From MFD01213-c1 sp963704405 (lineage in GTDB: Bacteria > Planctomycetota > Phycisphaerae > Tepidisphaerales > Tepidisphaeraceae), in contig OY969903.1 in assembly GCA_963704405.1 (NCBI GenBank), forward strand, positions 2,852,001 through 2,916,000: a stretch of 64,000 bases of DNA, written 5' to 3'. The number at the start of each line of letters is the position of its first letter. Position 1 is the stretch's first letter. The position numbers and the translations under genes are program-made. The notes beneath the pieces are model-generated. The model was not told the origin of the DNA and did no database searches. It was given only the letters and a program-made list of their open reading frames with translations. Below, piece after piece: positions 17,520 to 27,646 of this stretch.

Positions 17520-18574
17520 CTACTTTGGAAGAGGCGGGGGATTGGCGGCGGCGCCGAGCGCCATGGTTTTGCCGGTCGCTGGATCGGTGACGGCCTGCAT
17601 GAAGAGTTCTTCCAATGAGGGGCGGATGGATTGGACGCGTTTGATGGCGATGTTGCCGGCGCGAAGGGTATCGAGAAGGGGTTGGATGTCGAGGGGGTTG
17701 GTGGTGGCGGCTCGGATGATGGTGCTGGAAATTTCTATGCGCACGCCGGAGGGGAGAGTGCCCGATGTTACTGCGGCGCTGCCGGCGGACGTGGTGGGAG
17801 GGGCGGTGAATAGTTTAGTGATCGCCTGGCGCGCGATATCGGTGTGATGCGGCGGCGCGTGGATTTCAATTTCGTAGCGTTGGTCGGTGGCGGTGAGATC
17901 GTGGAGGGCCCCCTGGCGGGCGACACGGCCGCCGACGAGGATGGCGACGCGGTCGCAGATCATTTCGAGTTCGCTGAGAAGATGGCTGTTAATGAAGATG
18001 GTCTTGCCGTCCTGCGCATCCGGAGCAGGACATCGCGGATGTCGCGGCGGCCGACGGGGTCTACGCCGTCGGTGGGCTCGTCGAGAAGGACAAGATCGGG
18101 ATCGTTGACAAGCGCCTGGGCGAGTCCGATCCGCTGCATCATGCCTTTGGAGTATGAAGCGACTTTGCTGTCGGCCCAGGGGGTCATGCCGACGGTGTCG
18201 AGCAGTTCAGCGGAGCGGCGGCGGCGGGTGAGGCGATCGACACCGCTGAGCGCGGCGAAGAATTCGAGCGTCTGGCGGCCGGTGAGATAGCGGGGGAAAC
18301 GATGGTTTTCGGGGAGATAGCCTACGGAGGCGAGGGTGGATTTGTTGCCGACCGGCTGGCCGAGGAGCGTTCCCTGGGCGCGGGTCGGGCGGACGACGGT
18401 CATCATGATTTTGATGAGGGTGCTTTTGCCGGCCCCGTTGGGACCGAGGAGGCCGAAGACTTCACCGCGACGGACGGTGAGGGAGATGTCGTGGAGGGCG
18501 TGGATGCGGCGGCGGTAAATTTTGGAGACGTGGTGGAGGTCGATGGCGGGAGAGTCATTGGGAAGCAGGGTCAT
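17520..18574 (-). CDS. ABC transporter ATPase (frameshift near 18005)
   Basis: ATG 18574 follows AAGGAA; the longer frame to 18724 lacks a site. Residues 44-51 are the Walker A GPNGAGKST. The signature YSKGMMQRIG lies near 140 and Walker B LVLLDEPTDG near 163. Just after RDVLLRM the frame breaks. One missing base restores DGKTIFINSHLLSELEMICDRVAIL, with the switch His, and the protein continues to 17520. Bridged length is ~351 residues. The last ~110 residues form an accessory domain (RYEIEIHAPPHHTD...) as in ABC-2 exporters such as CcmA/NatA types. Its partner is the permease gene 27 bp downstream. Confidence 0.88.
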
Positions 18575-19005
18575 GGAGCGAATTCCTTGACGGTTGGGAG
18601 CAGTCTGGCGAATGGTACTTGAGCGGAGGGGAGGCTCCAAGAGGTTCTTGGTCTGTCGGGATGACAGCCGCATTGGGGACGCTATCTGGAAGCGATCTTG
18701 CGAATTATTTTCCGCAATTCCCACGACAGCGCATCAAAAGTTCTAGTTTTGAACTTTAGTTCTATTGTGTTTTACAAATGTAACTAGAATAGGACTTTAA
18801 GTTTATTCACCTTGTGGAATATCAAAAAGATTGCGGACGTAAGGAGGGAAAATGGTTAGACGTATGCCGTGAATCTCTACTTATTTTTCACAAAACGTGT
18901 TTTCACTTGCAAGGTCGTCCGGAGGCGTTATACGTAGGCGTATTGAGGGCGCGGAGGGACGGTTTTCCGCGAGTCATCACATCATTTCATCAGTGGAGGC
19001 GGATA
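18575..19005 (+). promoter_or_regulatory. AT-rich leader of the giant PEP-CTERM gene, with inverted repeat and tiny ORF
   Basis: This 431-bp gap separates divergent genes. AAAGTTC-TAGTTTT-GAACTTT (18738-18758) is a 7-bp perfect inverted repeat in an AT-rich block, a likely operator or part of the promoter. Further on, AAGGAGGGAAA (about 18840-18851) precedes an ATG that opens a six-codon frame (MVRRMP, then stop), which could be a leader peptide. Ribosome binding site GGAGGCGG sits at 18994-19001 for the giant gene. The longer frame from 18814 is treated as spurious. Confidence 0.4.
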
Positions 19006-22000
19006 ATGTTGGACAGGCAGAAGAATCGGTCATTGTTGTCTCATGCGCGCCTGGGCAGGGGACGTTTGCGGTTTCGGGTTTTGTCGATGGCGGTGCTTGC
19101 TGGTTGGGGCGGGGTGAATTTTGGAGCGAGCCGCGCGTGGGCGGCGGCAGGGGATGGGACGTGGAGCAATGCGACCAGCGGCGGCGCGTGGAGTATTGGG
19201 GGGAACTGGGTAGGAGGCACGCCGGCGGATGGGGCGGATGCGACGGCGGATTTCAGCACACTGGATATCCTGGCCGACGACACGGTGAGTTTTGATGGAT
19301 CGCATGTGCTGGGGTATTTGAAGTTTGGGGATACTTCGCCGTCGAATAACTGGATTCTTGGGGCAGCAGCTTCGTCCCCGAATGTGCTGACACTATCGAC
19401 GACTGTTCCGGGGACGACACCGACGATCACGGTGAATAATACGACGACGGCGACGATCCAGGCCCCGGTCGCCGGGACGCAGGGTTTCATTAAGAATGGC
19501 GCGGGCACGCTTGTCCTAAATACCAATGCTGATACATGGACGGGACCGGCCGTGATCAATGCCGGGGCGTTGACAATAAACATCGGGCAGGCGAGCGGCG
19601 CCACGTTCCAACTGAATAACGGCACGACACTGAATGATAATCAGGCGCTGGCAACATCGAATACGGTTACGGTGGTTTCGGGATCTGCGACGTTGGCGCT
19701 ATCGGGGATCGGCACATTTTCGCCGTTTATTGTGGGAAACGGGAATCTCACGCTCAGCAACGGCACCACCGCGCTTAGTACGTTTGGAAATGGTGCATCA
19801 AGCACGGCGACAACACTTCAAAATTTTGGCGGAGTCCTGAGCTACGGGTCAAGTTTCTCAATCCGGGCGACCTCCGGATCCGCGAGCGGGACATTCCAGG
19901 CGCCCTTTGCAACGTTGGATTTTGCCGGAACTACGGGCAGCATGAGCGATCGGCAGGGAACGGGGACGTTTGTTCTGGGAGGCGTCAGCTCGACCGGAAC
20001 CGGGGCAGGATTGAACGCGACGCTTGGCTCTAACAGCAATCCGGCGAATTTCATTATTGGAAGCGCCAATACCAGCACCACTTTCGCCGGCGCGATCAAT
20101 AACAGCACTGTCGTTTCGGGCAGTTTTTCTGCCGCGTCCCTCACGAAGGTGGGTACAGGAATTCTGACATTGAAGGGGTTGAATACCTATACGAATGCGA
20201 CGAGCGTCAATGGCGGCACGCTTTCGCTGGATTATTCAGTTAATCCCAGCAACGTGATCAATATCGGTTCTGCGCTGAGCATGGGCGGGGGGGCGCTTTC
20301 ACTGCTGGGCAACGCGGCAGGCACGAACCAGACCTTTGCCAGTACGACAGTAGCGGCGGGGGGTGGGGCGATTGTGGTGAATCCAAATGGGGGGACAACG
20401 ACCCTGAGTCTTAAGGCGATTACACAGACGGCGGCGGGCGGTGCGCTCAACATCAGCACCACAGGCACCGGGACCGCAATCGTGAACACCACCACGGCGG
20501 TGGGCGCGGATGGCACGTATGGCAGCCGAATCACCTATGGAACCGATTGGGCGACGAGCACGGGAGCAACACCATTTGCGCTGGGCGCATTTGGCGGCTA
20601 CACCACGTTCAATGGGACATCTAATACAACTGACGATTTGCTCACGGGTGGAGCAACCTTAGGTGCGCCATACACGACCAATTCGCTCAAGATCAATACT
20701 TCAGGAACAGGCCAGCAGCTCGACCTTGGAGCGGCCAATACGATGGTGCTTACCAATGGCGGACTGCTGTTCCAGGGAGCGAACGATTATTCCATTATCA
20801 ATGGCACGATCAGCAGCAACACCGCCACGAATTCAGACCTGGTCATTCAGCAATGGGGCGCGGGCAACCTGACGATTGGATCGGCGATCGGTAACGGCAT
20901 TGGCGCTTCAACGCTGACCAAGGCCGGCAGCGGAAAGCTGATACTCGGCGGAATCAATACCTATACCGGCAAGACTTTCATTGATGGGGGGACATTAAGC
21001 ATCAGCGCCAATGCTAATTTGGGCGCGGAAGCCACTGGCGCGTCCGTCAATTTCTTTGGCGGCACTCTTCAGGCGACTGGCACCTTCGGATTGTTTAACG
21101 GCACTGCGGGGACTAACGATCGCGCTGTTGTTCTTAACGGCGCGGGGGGCACTTTTGATGTGACGGGCGGCAATGCGCTGACCGTATCCGGCATTGTCAG
21201 CAATCCGTCGAACCAGGATGGGCCGCTCACAAAAGTGGGCAGCGGCACCCTGGTTCTCAGCGGGGCAAATACCTACACGGGCGCGACTAAAATCTCTGGC
21301 GGTGTTATCAGTGTTGGTACGCTTGCCAATGGAGGGACGGCCAGCGGCATTGGTAATTCCCCACGTGTTGCCAACGCGCTCATTCTGGACGGAGGAACGC
21401 TTCAATATACTGGTGCAGGGGCCAGCACTGATCGAACCTTCACGGTGACAAGCAACGGCGGCACGATTGATTCATCGGGCACGGGCGCACTGACTTTTGC
21501 AAACACGCTTCCCATCGTTGCGCCCGGTTCCGGATCACGCACCCTGAACCTGATCGGTACTTTCTCGGGTGGCGCCAACATATTGGCTGCCGCCGTCGTG
21601 GACCCTGCAACGGGTGTCACAAACGTCGCCAAAAGCGGCGCGAGCAATTGGTCGCTGACTAATCCCGCGAACACCTATACGGGCAACACTACCATCAGCA
21701 GTGGAAGCACGCTGACTTTGAGCGCATCGGGCAGCACAAACAACATTGCATCGTCCAAGGTCATCAGTGTGAATTCTGGCGCCACGCTTGATGTGACGGG
21801 GTTGAGCGGCAGCGCTATCACGCTTGGGACTACGCAGACTATTTCCGGAACCGGCACCGTGAACGGTGGGATCATTGTCCCGAGCACGGCGATCCTTGCG
21901 CCGGGCAACGGCGGCGTGGGCGTTCTGTCCGCCTCCGCTTTGACTTTGAACAGCGGATCAGTGGAGAACTATGAATTTAACGCTACGCCTGCAAACGATA

Positions 22001-25000
22001 CGATGAATGTGAGTGGTCTTGTCACGGTTAACGGCGGTGGATTCAACCTGTTTCAGGAAGGGAACACCAGCAAGTTCACCACCCCGGGAACGTACAATCT
22101 CATCAGTTTTGGCAGCCTTGCGGGAAGCGTCAGCAACCTGTCCGTGCTGAATCCGGCTTCGGGGCTGACGTACACATTTGGCACCGCGGGCAGTGAGATC
22201 ACTCTGACAATCGGGGGCGCGGCGGCTGTCACGTCATCGTGGAATGTGGATGCAGGCGGAAGTTACGGGTTGGCGGGGAACTGGAGCAATGGCGTTCCGG
22301 ATGCCCCGGCAGCGACTGCAATCTTTGGACCGGTTATCACTGCTCCACGCACCGTCAATCTGGACGCAAATCACACGGTTGGCGAGATCGATTTTAACAA
22401 TGCTAACAGCTACACCATCGCCGCCGGCGCCGGCGGCACGCTGACATTAAACAACAACGGGTTGAGCGCGGTGATCCAGGATATCAACGGCAGTCATGCC
22501 ATTAGTGCTCCGATTGCCATCACGGCCGGCCTTAACGTTACGGTTGCCGGCGCAAGCAATGTGATGACGCTATCCGGAATCATCAGCGGCGCCGGACCGA
22601 TCAACAAGGACGGTGATGGAACCTTGGCGCTGACGGGCAACAACAGCTACGCAGGCGGCGCGACGATCAGCAACGGCACGGTGCAGATTAACAGCGCGTC
22701 CAGCCTGGGCGATTCGGGCGGCGCTGTAACGCTGGATAGCAGCTTGCATACGGTCACGCTGGAGGCTTTGAATTCGATCACTTCGGCTCGGAGCATCTTG
22801 CTTGGGGGACTTAACAATAATATTCAGGTCGACGGTGCTGCGACGTATGAATTAGATACGCCAATCGGTAATGCCGCGTCGGCAGGAAGTTTGACCAAGA
22901 CGGGCACGGGAACACTCACATTGGCCGCGGCTAGCACATACAGCGGCAACACGACCGTCTCAGCGGGTACGCTGATGCTTGGAGCGGGAGGCACATCGGG
23001 TTCGGTTGCCGGCAATATTGTTGATAATTCAGCGGTGGCGCTGAATCGCAGTGACGATTATGCGCTCGGAAATGTAATCAGCGGAACGGGAACACTGACA
23101 CAGAGCGGCACGGATAACGTGACCCTCAATGGTGCGAACACATTCAGCGGCGACACCGTTATTACGTCGGGATCATTGATTACAGGCAACACAGCGGCAC
23201 TGCAAAACAGCACGCTCAATTACGACAACCAGGGCGGGGCATTAAATTTTGGAACTCTGGCGGCTGTTACGCTCGGGGGTCTGAAAGGTGCAGAGAATAT
23301 TGCGTTGACCAACACTGCCGGCCCGCCGGCGCCTGTTGCCCTCACGGTTGGCGGAAATAACCAGACCACAATATATTCAGGTGTCCTCAGCGGCGGCGGT
23401 TCGCTCACCAAGAGCGGCACAGGGACGTTGAATCTCACGGGCGCGAACACCTATGCAGGCACGACAATCGTCAATGCCGGCGCGGTAAATCTGACCGGGT
23501 CGATTGGATCTGTCGCAACCCCTTCTGCACAAGTTACGGTTAACAACGGGGGTCTGCTTACGATCAACGGTGGATCGCTAGTGACAACGGGGCTTAGTGA
23601 AACCGCCAGCGGATCGACCATTACCCTGACAGGTGGCGGAACATTGACGGTGACGGGAGTCATGGGACTGAACTCCGGCACCAACCAGGCTTCAACCACC
23701 GGATCGATTCGTGTTTTAAGTGGGACCGCGACTGTTAACAGCGTCTCCATGGGCCGCACCGGTACGGTCTACAGCACGGTTGTGAATGCGGCCAATATTA
23801 ACGAAGATCTTTACGTTAACGGCGGAAACCTGAATATTACGACGACCCTGGGATTCGGAACGGCGGGCACAACCTCCAGCGGCACCATCCGGATGGACAG
23901 CGGCTCGATCACGGTGGCCGGAACGACAACCATTAACAACCAGCAGGCACAGGTGCCCATCCGATATTCTGTGATGGATATCAATGGCGGCACGTTCACG
24001 AGCAATGACACGCTGGGGGCCGGCATTGAGGTTGGTAGTGGTTTTGCCACCGCCGCCGGCGAACTCCTCATTCGGGGCACGGGCGTCGTCAATACGAGCA
24101 CGATTACCATGGGCGATGCGATCCAGACGGGAGGCGCCAATGCCCTTAATCTGATTGGTGGGAAGCTGTTCGTTGGTGCTGGCGGCATCGTTTCAGCCAG
24201 CCCTGCGGGATATACGGGCGATTCAATTTTTATTGGCAACTCAAGTGTCACTACGGCGCCAATCATCGGGGCGACAGCCGATTGGTCGTCGGCACTACCC
24301 ATGACACTTGCCAACAGTGGTACTTCAGTTTCGGTGCCTGTCGCGCTGGCTCCGACCTTTCAGGCGGCCGACGCTTCTGCCGCCGCCCACAACATTGCGC
24401 TGAACGGCGTTCTTAGTGGAACGGGTGGTTTGACGAAGACGGGCGGAGGCACGCTGACTTTGTCTGCGGTCAACACCTATACCGGCACTACCACAATTAA
24501 TGCCGGCACGCTGGTTTTGAGCGGAGCGGGGACTATAGCGAGCAACGTCATCAATCTGAATGGCGGCTCGCTGGATGTGACGGCGGTGAGCACGCCGCCG
24601 TATGTGATCGGTGCAACGCAAACGCTTAAGGGTCAGGGAACCGTGCTTGGCAATGTGACGGTCAACGGTACGGTTTCGCCTGGGCAGACGAACAACACGG
24701 CGGGCAAGACCGCCGCGACACTGACGCTTGGCTCCGGATCGACTTTGACAGGCACCTTGCTCGAGGATCTGACGGCTGCAAATGCGAGCGACAAGCTGGT
24801 CTTTGGGGACGGCGGCGCCACCAGCACCGCCAATCTGGGCGGCGTGCTGACGGTGACCAGTCCTAATCCGTTCACACTGGCGTCGGGCCAGAGTTACGAC
24901 CTTTTGGATTTTGGCACTGAAGCCGGTACGTTCGGCACAGTCAATCTCCCGACACTGCCTGCCGGTTTGAGTTGGGATCAGACGTCGCTGTACACCACTG

Positions 25001-26307
25001 GCGTTGTGAAGATCACCGGCGGAAGCACGCCCGCCAGCCTCACCTGGAATAACACCGGTGCAGGCAGCCCGACGGATGGCCTGACCTGGGATACGGCCAA
25101 CAACAGCAACTGGAACGATGGCACTAATCCGGCCAAGTTCAACACCGGCGACAACGTCACCTTCAACGACACCAACAACGGCCATTACGCCGTCACGATC
25201 GGCTCGACGGTCACTCCCGGCTCGGTGATCGTCAACAATGCACTGGGCAACACCTACGTCTTCAGCGGCGCTGGAGCCATCGCCGGCACCGGCAGCTTAA
25301 CCAAGAACGGAACCGGGGCATTGACCATCAGCACCGCCAATACCTACAGCGGTAACACGAATGTCAATGCCGGCACGCTCACCCTTTCCGCCGGCGGCGC
25401 CATCGCCAGCGCCAATGTGACGGTCGCTTCCGGAGCCACCGCCAACATCAACGGCCTGCTCACCGGCACGCCTGCGGTAACGGCCAACGGCACGGTCAAT
25501 GTCGGAGCCAACACCGCCAGCGGCATCCTCACCCGAACCTGGAACTCGCTGTCGATCGGCAGCGGCGGCGTAGTGACCGTCGCCAATCCTTCTGTCCACG
25601 CCAATCGCACCGTGCTGGTCACCAGCTCGCTCGGCCTGAGCGGCTCAACCCCCGGAGCCTGGGCGAGCAAGCTGGACCTCAATGGCAATGACATGGTCAT
25701 TCACAATGCCAGCACTGCTGCCGCCAACACGACCTTTGCCAACACCACCGATCAGCTCAAGCAGGGCTTGAACCTCTCGAGCCCGACGGGCTTCTGGAAC
25801 GGCTCTGCCGGCATCATCAGCACGGCGGCGGCGAATGATTCCACGCATCTGACTGCTTTGGGCGTGATCGTGAACAACGATGGCAGCGGGAATCTGATCT
25901 ACGGCAGCAGCACGCCGCTGGGTCTGTTTGACGGGCAGAATCCTTCGCTGACGGATGTGTTGGTGAAGTACACCTACTTTGGCGATGCCGACCTCAGCGG
26001 CAAGGTGGACGGCAGCGACTATGCCAAGATCGACAATGGCTTTACCCATCCGGCCTTGAAGGGGTGGTTCAACGGCGATTTTAACTACGATGGCGTGGTG
26101 GATGGCAGCGACTATTCGCTGATCGACAATGCCTTCAACATGCAGCCGACCGGCCCGGGCAGCCAGCTTGGCGGCTCGCTGCTGGCCAGCACCGCCTCTG
26201 AGGTGGCGATCAGTTCCGACAGCAGCTCAGCGGTTCCGGAACCGGGAAGCCTGAGCCTCCTGGGCATCGGCGCTGTGGGCCTGATGGCGCGGCGGCGTCG
26301 GAAGTGA
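19006..26307 (+). CDS. Giant surface protein: autotransporter-type beta-strand repeats, dockerin-like pair, PEP-CTERM tail
   Basis: ATG 19006 follows GGAGG. Residues ~20-45 form a signal peptide (VLSMAVLAGWGGVNFGASRAWAA). The body carries at least eleven copies of the autotransporter-associated beta-strand repeat, each like LTKTGTGTLTLSGANTYTG, spread from ~residue 160 to 2110 and predicting a long beta-helix. Residues ~2323-2378 hold two Ca-binding dockerin-like loops (DADLSGKVDGSDYAKID and DFNYDGVVDGSDYSLID). The last 25 residues are VPEPGS, a hydrophobic helix and RRRR, the PEP-CTERM sorting signal. There is no outer-membrane autotransporter barrel, so export by Sec and processing by an exosortase is expected; no exosortase gene is in the window. 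Likely a matrix or adhesion protein. The frame is intact over 2433 codons. Confidence 0.95.
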   Translation: MLDRQKNRSLLSHARLGRGRLRFRVLSMAVLAGWGGVNFGASRAWAAAGDGTWSNATSGGAWSIGGNWVGGTPADGADATADFSTLDILADDTVSFDGSHVLGYLKFGDTSPSNNWILGAAASSPNVLTLSTTVPGTTPTITVNNTTTATIQAPVAGTQGFIKNGAGTLVLNTNADTWTGPAVINAGALTINIGQASGATFQLNNGTTLNDNQALATSNTVTVVSGSATLALSGIGTFSPFIVGNGNLTLSNGTTALSTFGNGASSTATTLQNFGGVLSYGSSFSIRATSGSASGTFQAPFATLDFAGTTGSMSDRQGTGTFVLGGVSSTGTGAGLNATLGSNSNPANFIIGSANTSTTFAGAINNSTVVSGSFSAASLTKVGTGILTLKGLNTYTNATSVNGGTLSLDYSVNPSNVINIGSALSMGGGALSLLGNAAGTNQTFASTTVAAGGGAIVVNPNGGTTTLSLKAITQTAAGGALNISTTGTGTAIVNTTTAVGADGTYGSRITYGTDWATSTGATPFALGAFGGYTTFNGTSNTTDDLLTGGATLGAPYTTNSLKINTSGTGQQLDLGAANTMVLTNGGLLFQGANDYSIINGTISSNTATNSDLVIQQWGAGNLTIGSAIGNGIGASTLTKAGSGKLILGGINTYTGKTFIDGGTLSISANANLGAEATGASVNFFGGTLQATGTFGLFNGTAGTNDRAVVLNGAGGTFDVTGGNALTVSGIVSNPSNQDGPLTKVGSGTLVLSGANTYTGATKISGGVISVGTLANGGTASGIGNSPRVANALILDGGTLQYTGAGASTDRTFTVTSNGGTIDSSGTGALTFANTLPIVAPGSGSRTLNLIGTFSGGANILAAAVVDPATGVTNVAKSGASNWSLTNPANTYTGNTTISSGSTLTLSASGSTNNIASSKVISVNSGATLDVTGLSGSAITLGTTQTISGTGTVNGGIIVPSTAILAPGNGGVGVLSASALTLNSGSVENYEFNATPANDTMNVSGLVTVNGGGFNLFQEGNTSKFTTPGTYNLISFGSLAGSVSNLSVLNPASGLTYTFGTAGSEITLTIGGAAAVTSSWNVDAGGSYGLAGNWSNGVPDAPAATAIFGPVITAPRTVNLDANHTVGEIDFNNANSYTIAAGAGGTLTLNNNGLSAVIQDINGSHAISAPIAITAGLNVTVAGASNVMTLSGIISGAGPINKDGDGTLALTGNNSYAGGATISNGTVQINSASSLGDSGGAVTLDSSLHTVTLEALNSITSARSILLGGLNNNIQVDGAATYELDTPIGNAASAGSLTKTGTGTLTLAAASTYSGNTTVSAGTLMLGAGGTSGSVAGNIVDNSAVALNRSDDYALGNVISGTGTLTQSGTDNVTLNGANTFSGDTVITSGSLITGNTAALQNSTLNYDNQGGALNFGTLAAVTLGGLKGAENIALTNTAGPPAPVALTVGGNNQTTIYSGVLSGGGSLTKSGTGTLNLTGANTYAGTTIVNAGAVNLTGSIGSVATPSAQVTVNNGGLLTINGGSLVTTGLSETASGSTITLTGGGTLTVTGVMGLNSGTNQASTTGSIRVLSGTATVNSVSMGRTGTVYSTVVNAANINEDLYVNGGNLNITTTLGFGTAGTTSSGTIRMDSGSITVAGTTTINNQQAQVPIRYSVMDINGGTFTSNDTLGAGIEVGSGFATAAGELLIRGTGVVNTSTITMGDAIQTGGANALNLIGGKLFVGAGGIVSASPAGYTGDSIFIGNSSVTTAPIIGATADWSSALPMTLANSGTSVSVPVALAPTFQAADASAAAHNIALNGVLSGTGGLTKTGGGTLTLSAVNTYTGTTTINAGTLVLSGAGTIASNVINLNGGSLDVTAVSTPPYVIGATQTLKGQGTVLGNVTVNGTVSPGQTNNTAGKTAATLTLGSGSTLTGTLLEDLTAANASDKLVFGDGGATSTANLGGVLTVTSPNPFTLASGQSYDLLDFGTEAGTFGTVNLPTLPAGLSWDQTSLYTTGVVKITGGSTPASLTWNNTGAGSPTDGLTWDTANNSNWNDGTNPAKFNTGDNVTFNDTNNGHYAVTIGSTVTPGSVIVNNALGNTYVFSGAGAIAGTGSLTKNGTGALTISTANTYSGNTNVNAGTLTLSAGGAIASANVTVASGATANINGLLTGTPAVTANGTVNVGANTASGILTRTWNSLSIGSGGVVTVANPSVHANRTVLVTSSLGLSGSTPGAWASKLDLNGNDMVIHNASTAAANTTFANTTDQLKQGLNLSSPTGFWNGSAGIISTAAANDSTHLTALGVIVNNDGSGNLIYGSSTPLGLFDGQNPSLTDVLVKYTYFGDADLSGKVDGSDYAKIDNGFTHPALKGWFNGDFNYDGVVDGSDYSLIDNAFNMQPTGPGSQLGGSLLASTASEVAISSDSSSAVPEPGSLSLLGIGAVGLMARRRRK

Positions 26308-26488
26308 TTGACGGTAAGTGAATCGGCGAGAAAAGGTGATATTGGCGAGACACAGTTGCAGTAAGTGAATCGGCGGAAGTGATTGGCGGGACAATTGCAG
26401 GGCATTGCGGTGACAGGATGCCGCCCCTGCGGCGAACAGCATGGCTGGCCTGCAACTGTGAAAGATGACAATTGAAGCTCTCCGCTTC

Positions 26489-26525
26489 GGCGGCCCGTTC
26501 CTGACCGGCGGGCCGCCGGTTTTTT
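26489..26525 (+). terminator. Rho-independent terminator of the giant gene
   Basis: GGCGGCCCG (26489-26497) and CGGGCCGCC (26509-26517) form a perfect 9-bp stem with an 11-base loop, followed by GG and six T. It lies ~180 bp after the stop. Between them, 26305-26400 holds imperfect direct repeats built on GTAAGTGAATCGGCG (two copies) and GTGATTG(A/G)CGG (two copies). No gene lies in 26308-26629. Confidence 0.85.
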
Positions 26526-26629
26526 GGCACGCGAGCGATCGAATATTTTTGTGCGGAGGGCAAATAGCGGGGTTCGCACCAACATCCAATGATCGTGGTC
26601 TTACCGTTTCATAGGACGAGTAAGACAAA

Positions 26630-26663
26630 ACTTCACGAAGCGAAGTTCTATATACTATATAAT
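26630..26663 (+). promoter_or_regulatory. Putative promoter and operator of the GntR-type gene
   Basis: The imperfect palindrome ACTTCACGAAGCGAAGT (26630-26646) is followed by a TATAAT box at 26658-26663, ~60 bp before the regulator's ATG. GntR/FCD regulators commonly bind such short palindromes at their own promoter, so autoregulation is likely but inferred. Confidence 0.4.
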
Positions 26664-26721
26664 GATTAACGTCTTTTTGATCGCTTGGCGGATGAGACAG
26701 GTTAATGCAGAATGCGCATAA

Positions 26722-27492
26722 ATGAGCAGATCTCAAGCATCCGCCGCCGCGTCATCTGATGAGTTTGTCGCCCGTAGCGGTCTGCGCGAGCAAGTTGCCG
26801 AACGATTGCTGATGGCCATATTTGAAAAGCGATTTAATGCGGGAGATCGATTAATTGTTCAGCGGTTGTCGGAGATGTATGGCGTGAGTCCAACGCCGGT
26901 GCGGGAGTCGCTGGTGGAAATTGCGGGGCTGGGGCTGGTGGAGTTGCTTCCGAATCGCGGCGCGGTGGTAAATGCGTTTGGGCCGCGGGAACTGAGCGAG
27001 ATGTGCCAGGTGAGGCGGGTGCTGGAATGCGAGGCAGCGCAGAGCGCCTGCGGCAAGATTAATGCGGCGGAGCTGGAAAGTCTGGATACGGAATTCGGGC
27101 AGCTTAAAGCGTTGAACATGGATGAATATCGCGACAAGCGCGCGCGAAATGCAGACTCGCGTTTGCATGAGACGATCGCCGGGGCGTGTGGTAATAATCG
27201 GCTTGCGGGGGAGATCCGCCGATATCTTTGGATTTTCCGGGCACTGCGGAATGTTTCGCATTTACGGGATTCCTGGAATGAGTATCGTCGATCGGATGAT
27301 GTGCCGGAACATCAGGAACTGGTGAAGGCGCTGATGGAAGGAAAACCCAAAGGGGCGGCCGAGGCAATGGATTTTCATATCCGGTCGGTCGAGAAAACAC
27401 TTGCAGATGTGATGTTTACGGAATCGGCGATGGATGCAATGGAGGATGGGGCGAAAGGCAAAGAGGCAAAGAAGCGCAAGGGTAAGGGCTAA
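26722..27492 (+). CDS. GntR-family transcriptional regulator with FCD domain
   Basis: 256 residues. The N-terminal winged helix covers ~20-90 (LREQVAERLLMAIFEKRFNAGDRLIVQRLSEMYGVSPTPVRESLVEIAGLGLVELLPNRG matches GntR in segments). The all-helical FCD ligand domain covers ~95-235. Likely metal ligands are the Asp and His in ADSRLHE, the His in PEHQEL and the His in DFHIRSVEK. The C-terminus is a basic tail (KGKEAKKRKGKG). FCD regulators usually sense organic acids or sugar acids. No catabolic operon is adjacent, so the target is unknown. The ribosome binding site is weak. The upstream palindrome suggests autoregulation. Confidence 0.9.
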   Translation: MSRSQASAAASSDEFVARSGLREQVAERLLMAIFEKRFNAGDRLIVQRLSEMYGVSPTPVRESLVEIAGLGLVELLPNRGAVVNAFGPRELSEMCQVRRVLECEAAQSACGKINAAELESLDTEFGQLKALNMDEYRDKRARNADSRLHETIAGACGNNRLAGEIRRYLWIFRALRNVSHLRDSWNEYRRSDDVPEHQELVKALMEGKPKGAAEAMDFHIRSVEKTLADVMFTESAMDAMEDGAKGKEAKKRKGKG

Positions 27493-27646
27493 CAGCCGGC
27501 TGGGGTGCTGGGGGTGTCACAGAATCGAATTGAACTGTACAGGAACTGCCGACGGTGTTAGAAGTTTGCGATTGCCGGGCTATTGGTTGTGAATTGCAGG
27601 TTGTCGGAAGTGCATTTGTGCGGGTGTAAATCGGGCCTCTATTCAA

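Noticed and set aside
24325..25185. Minus-strand frames opposite the giant repeat gene
   Set aside because: Repeats in the sense gene keep antisense frames open; no domain is seen in them.
19400..25400. Tandem repeats as a CRISPR array or satellite
   Set aside because: The repeats are degenerate at DNA level and conserved as protein strands within one open frame, so they are protein repeats.
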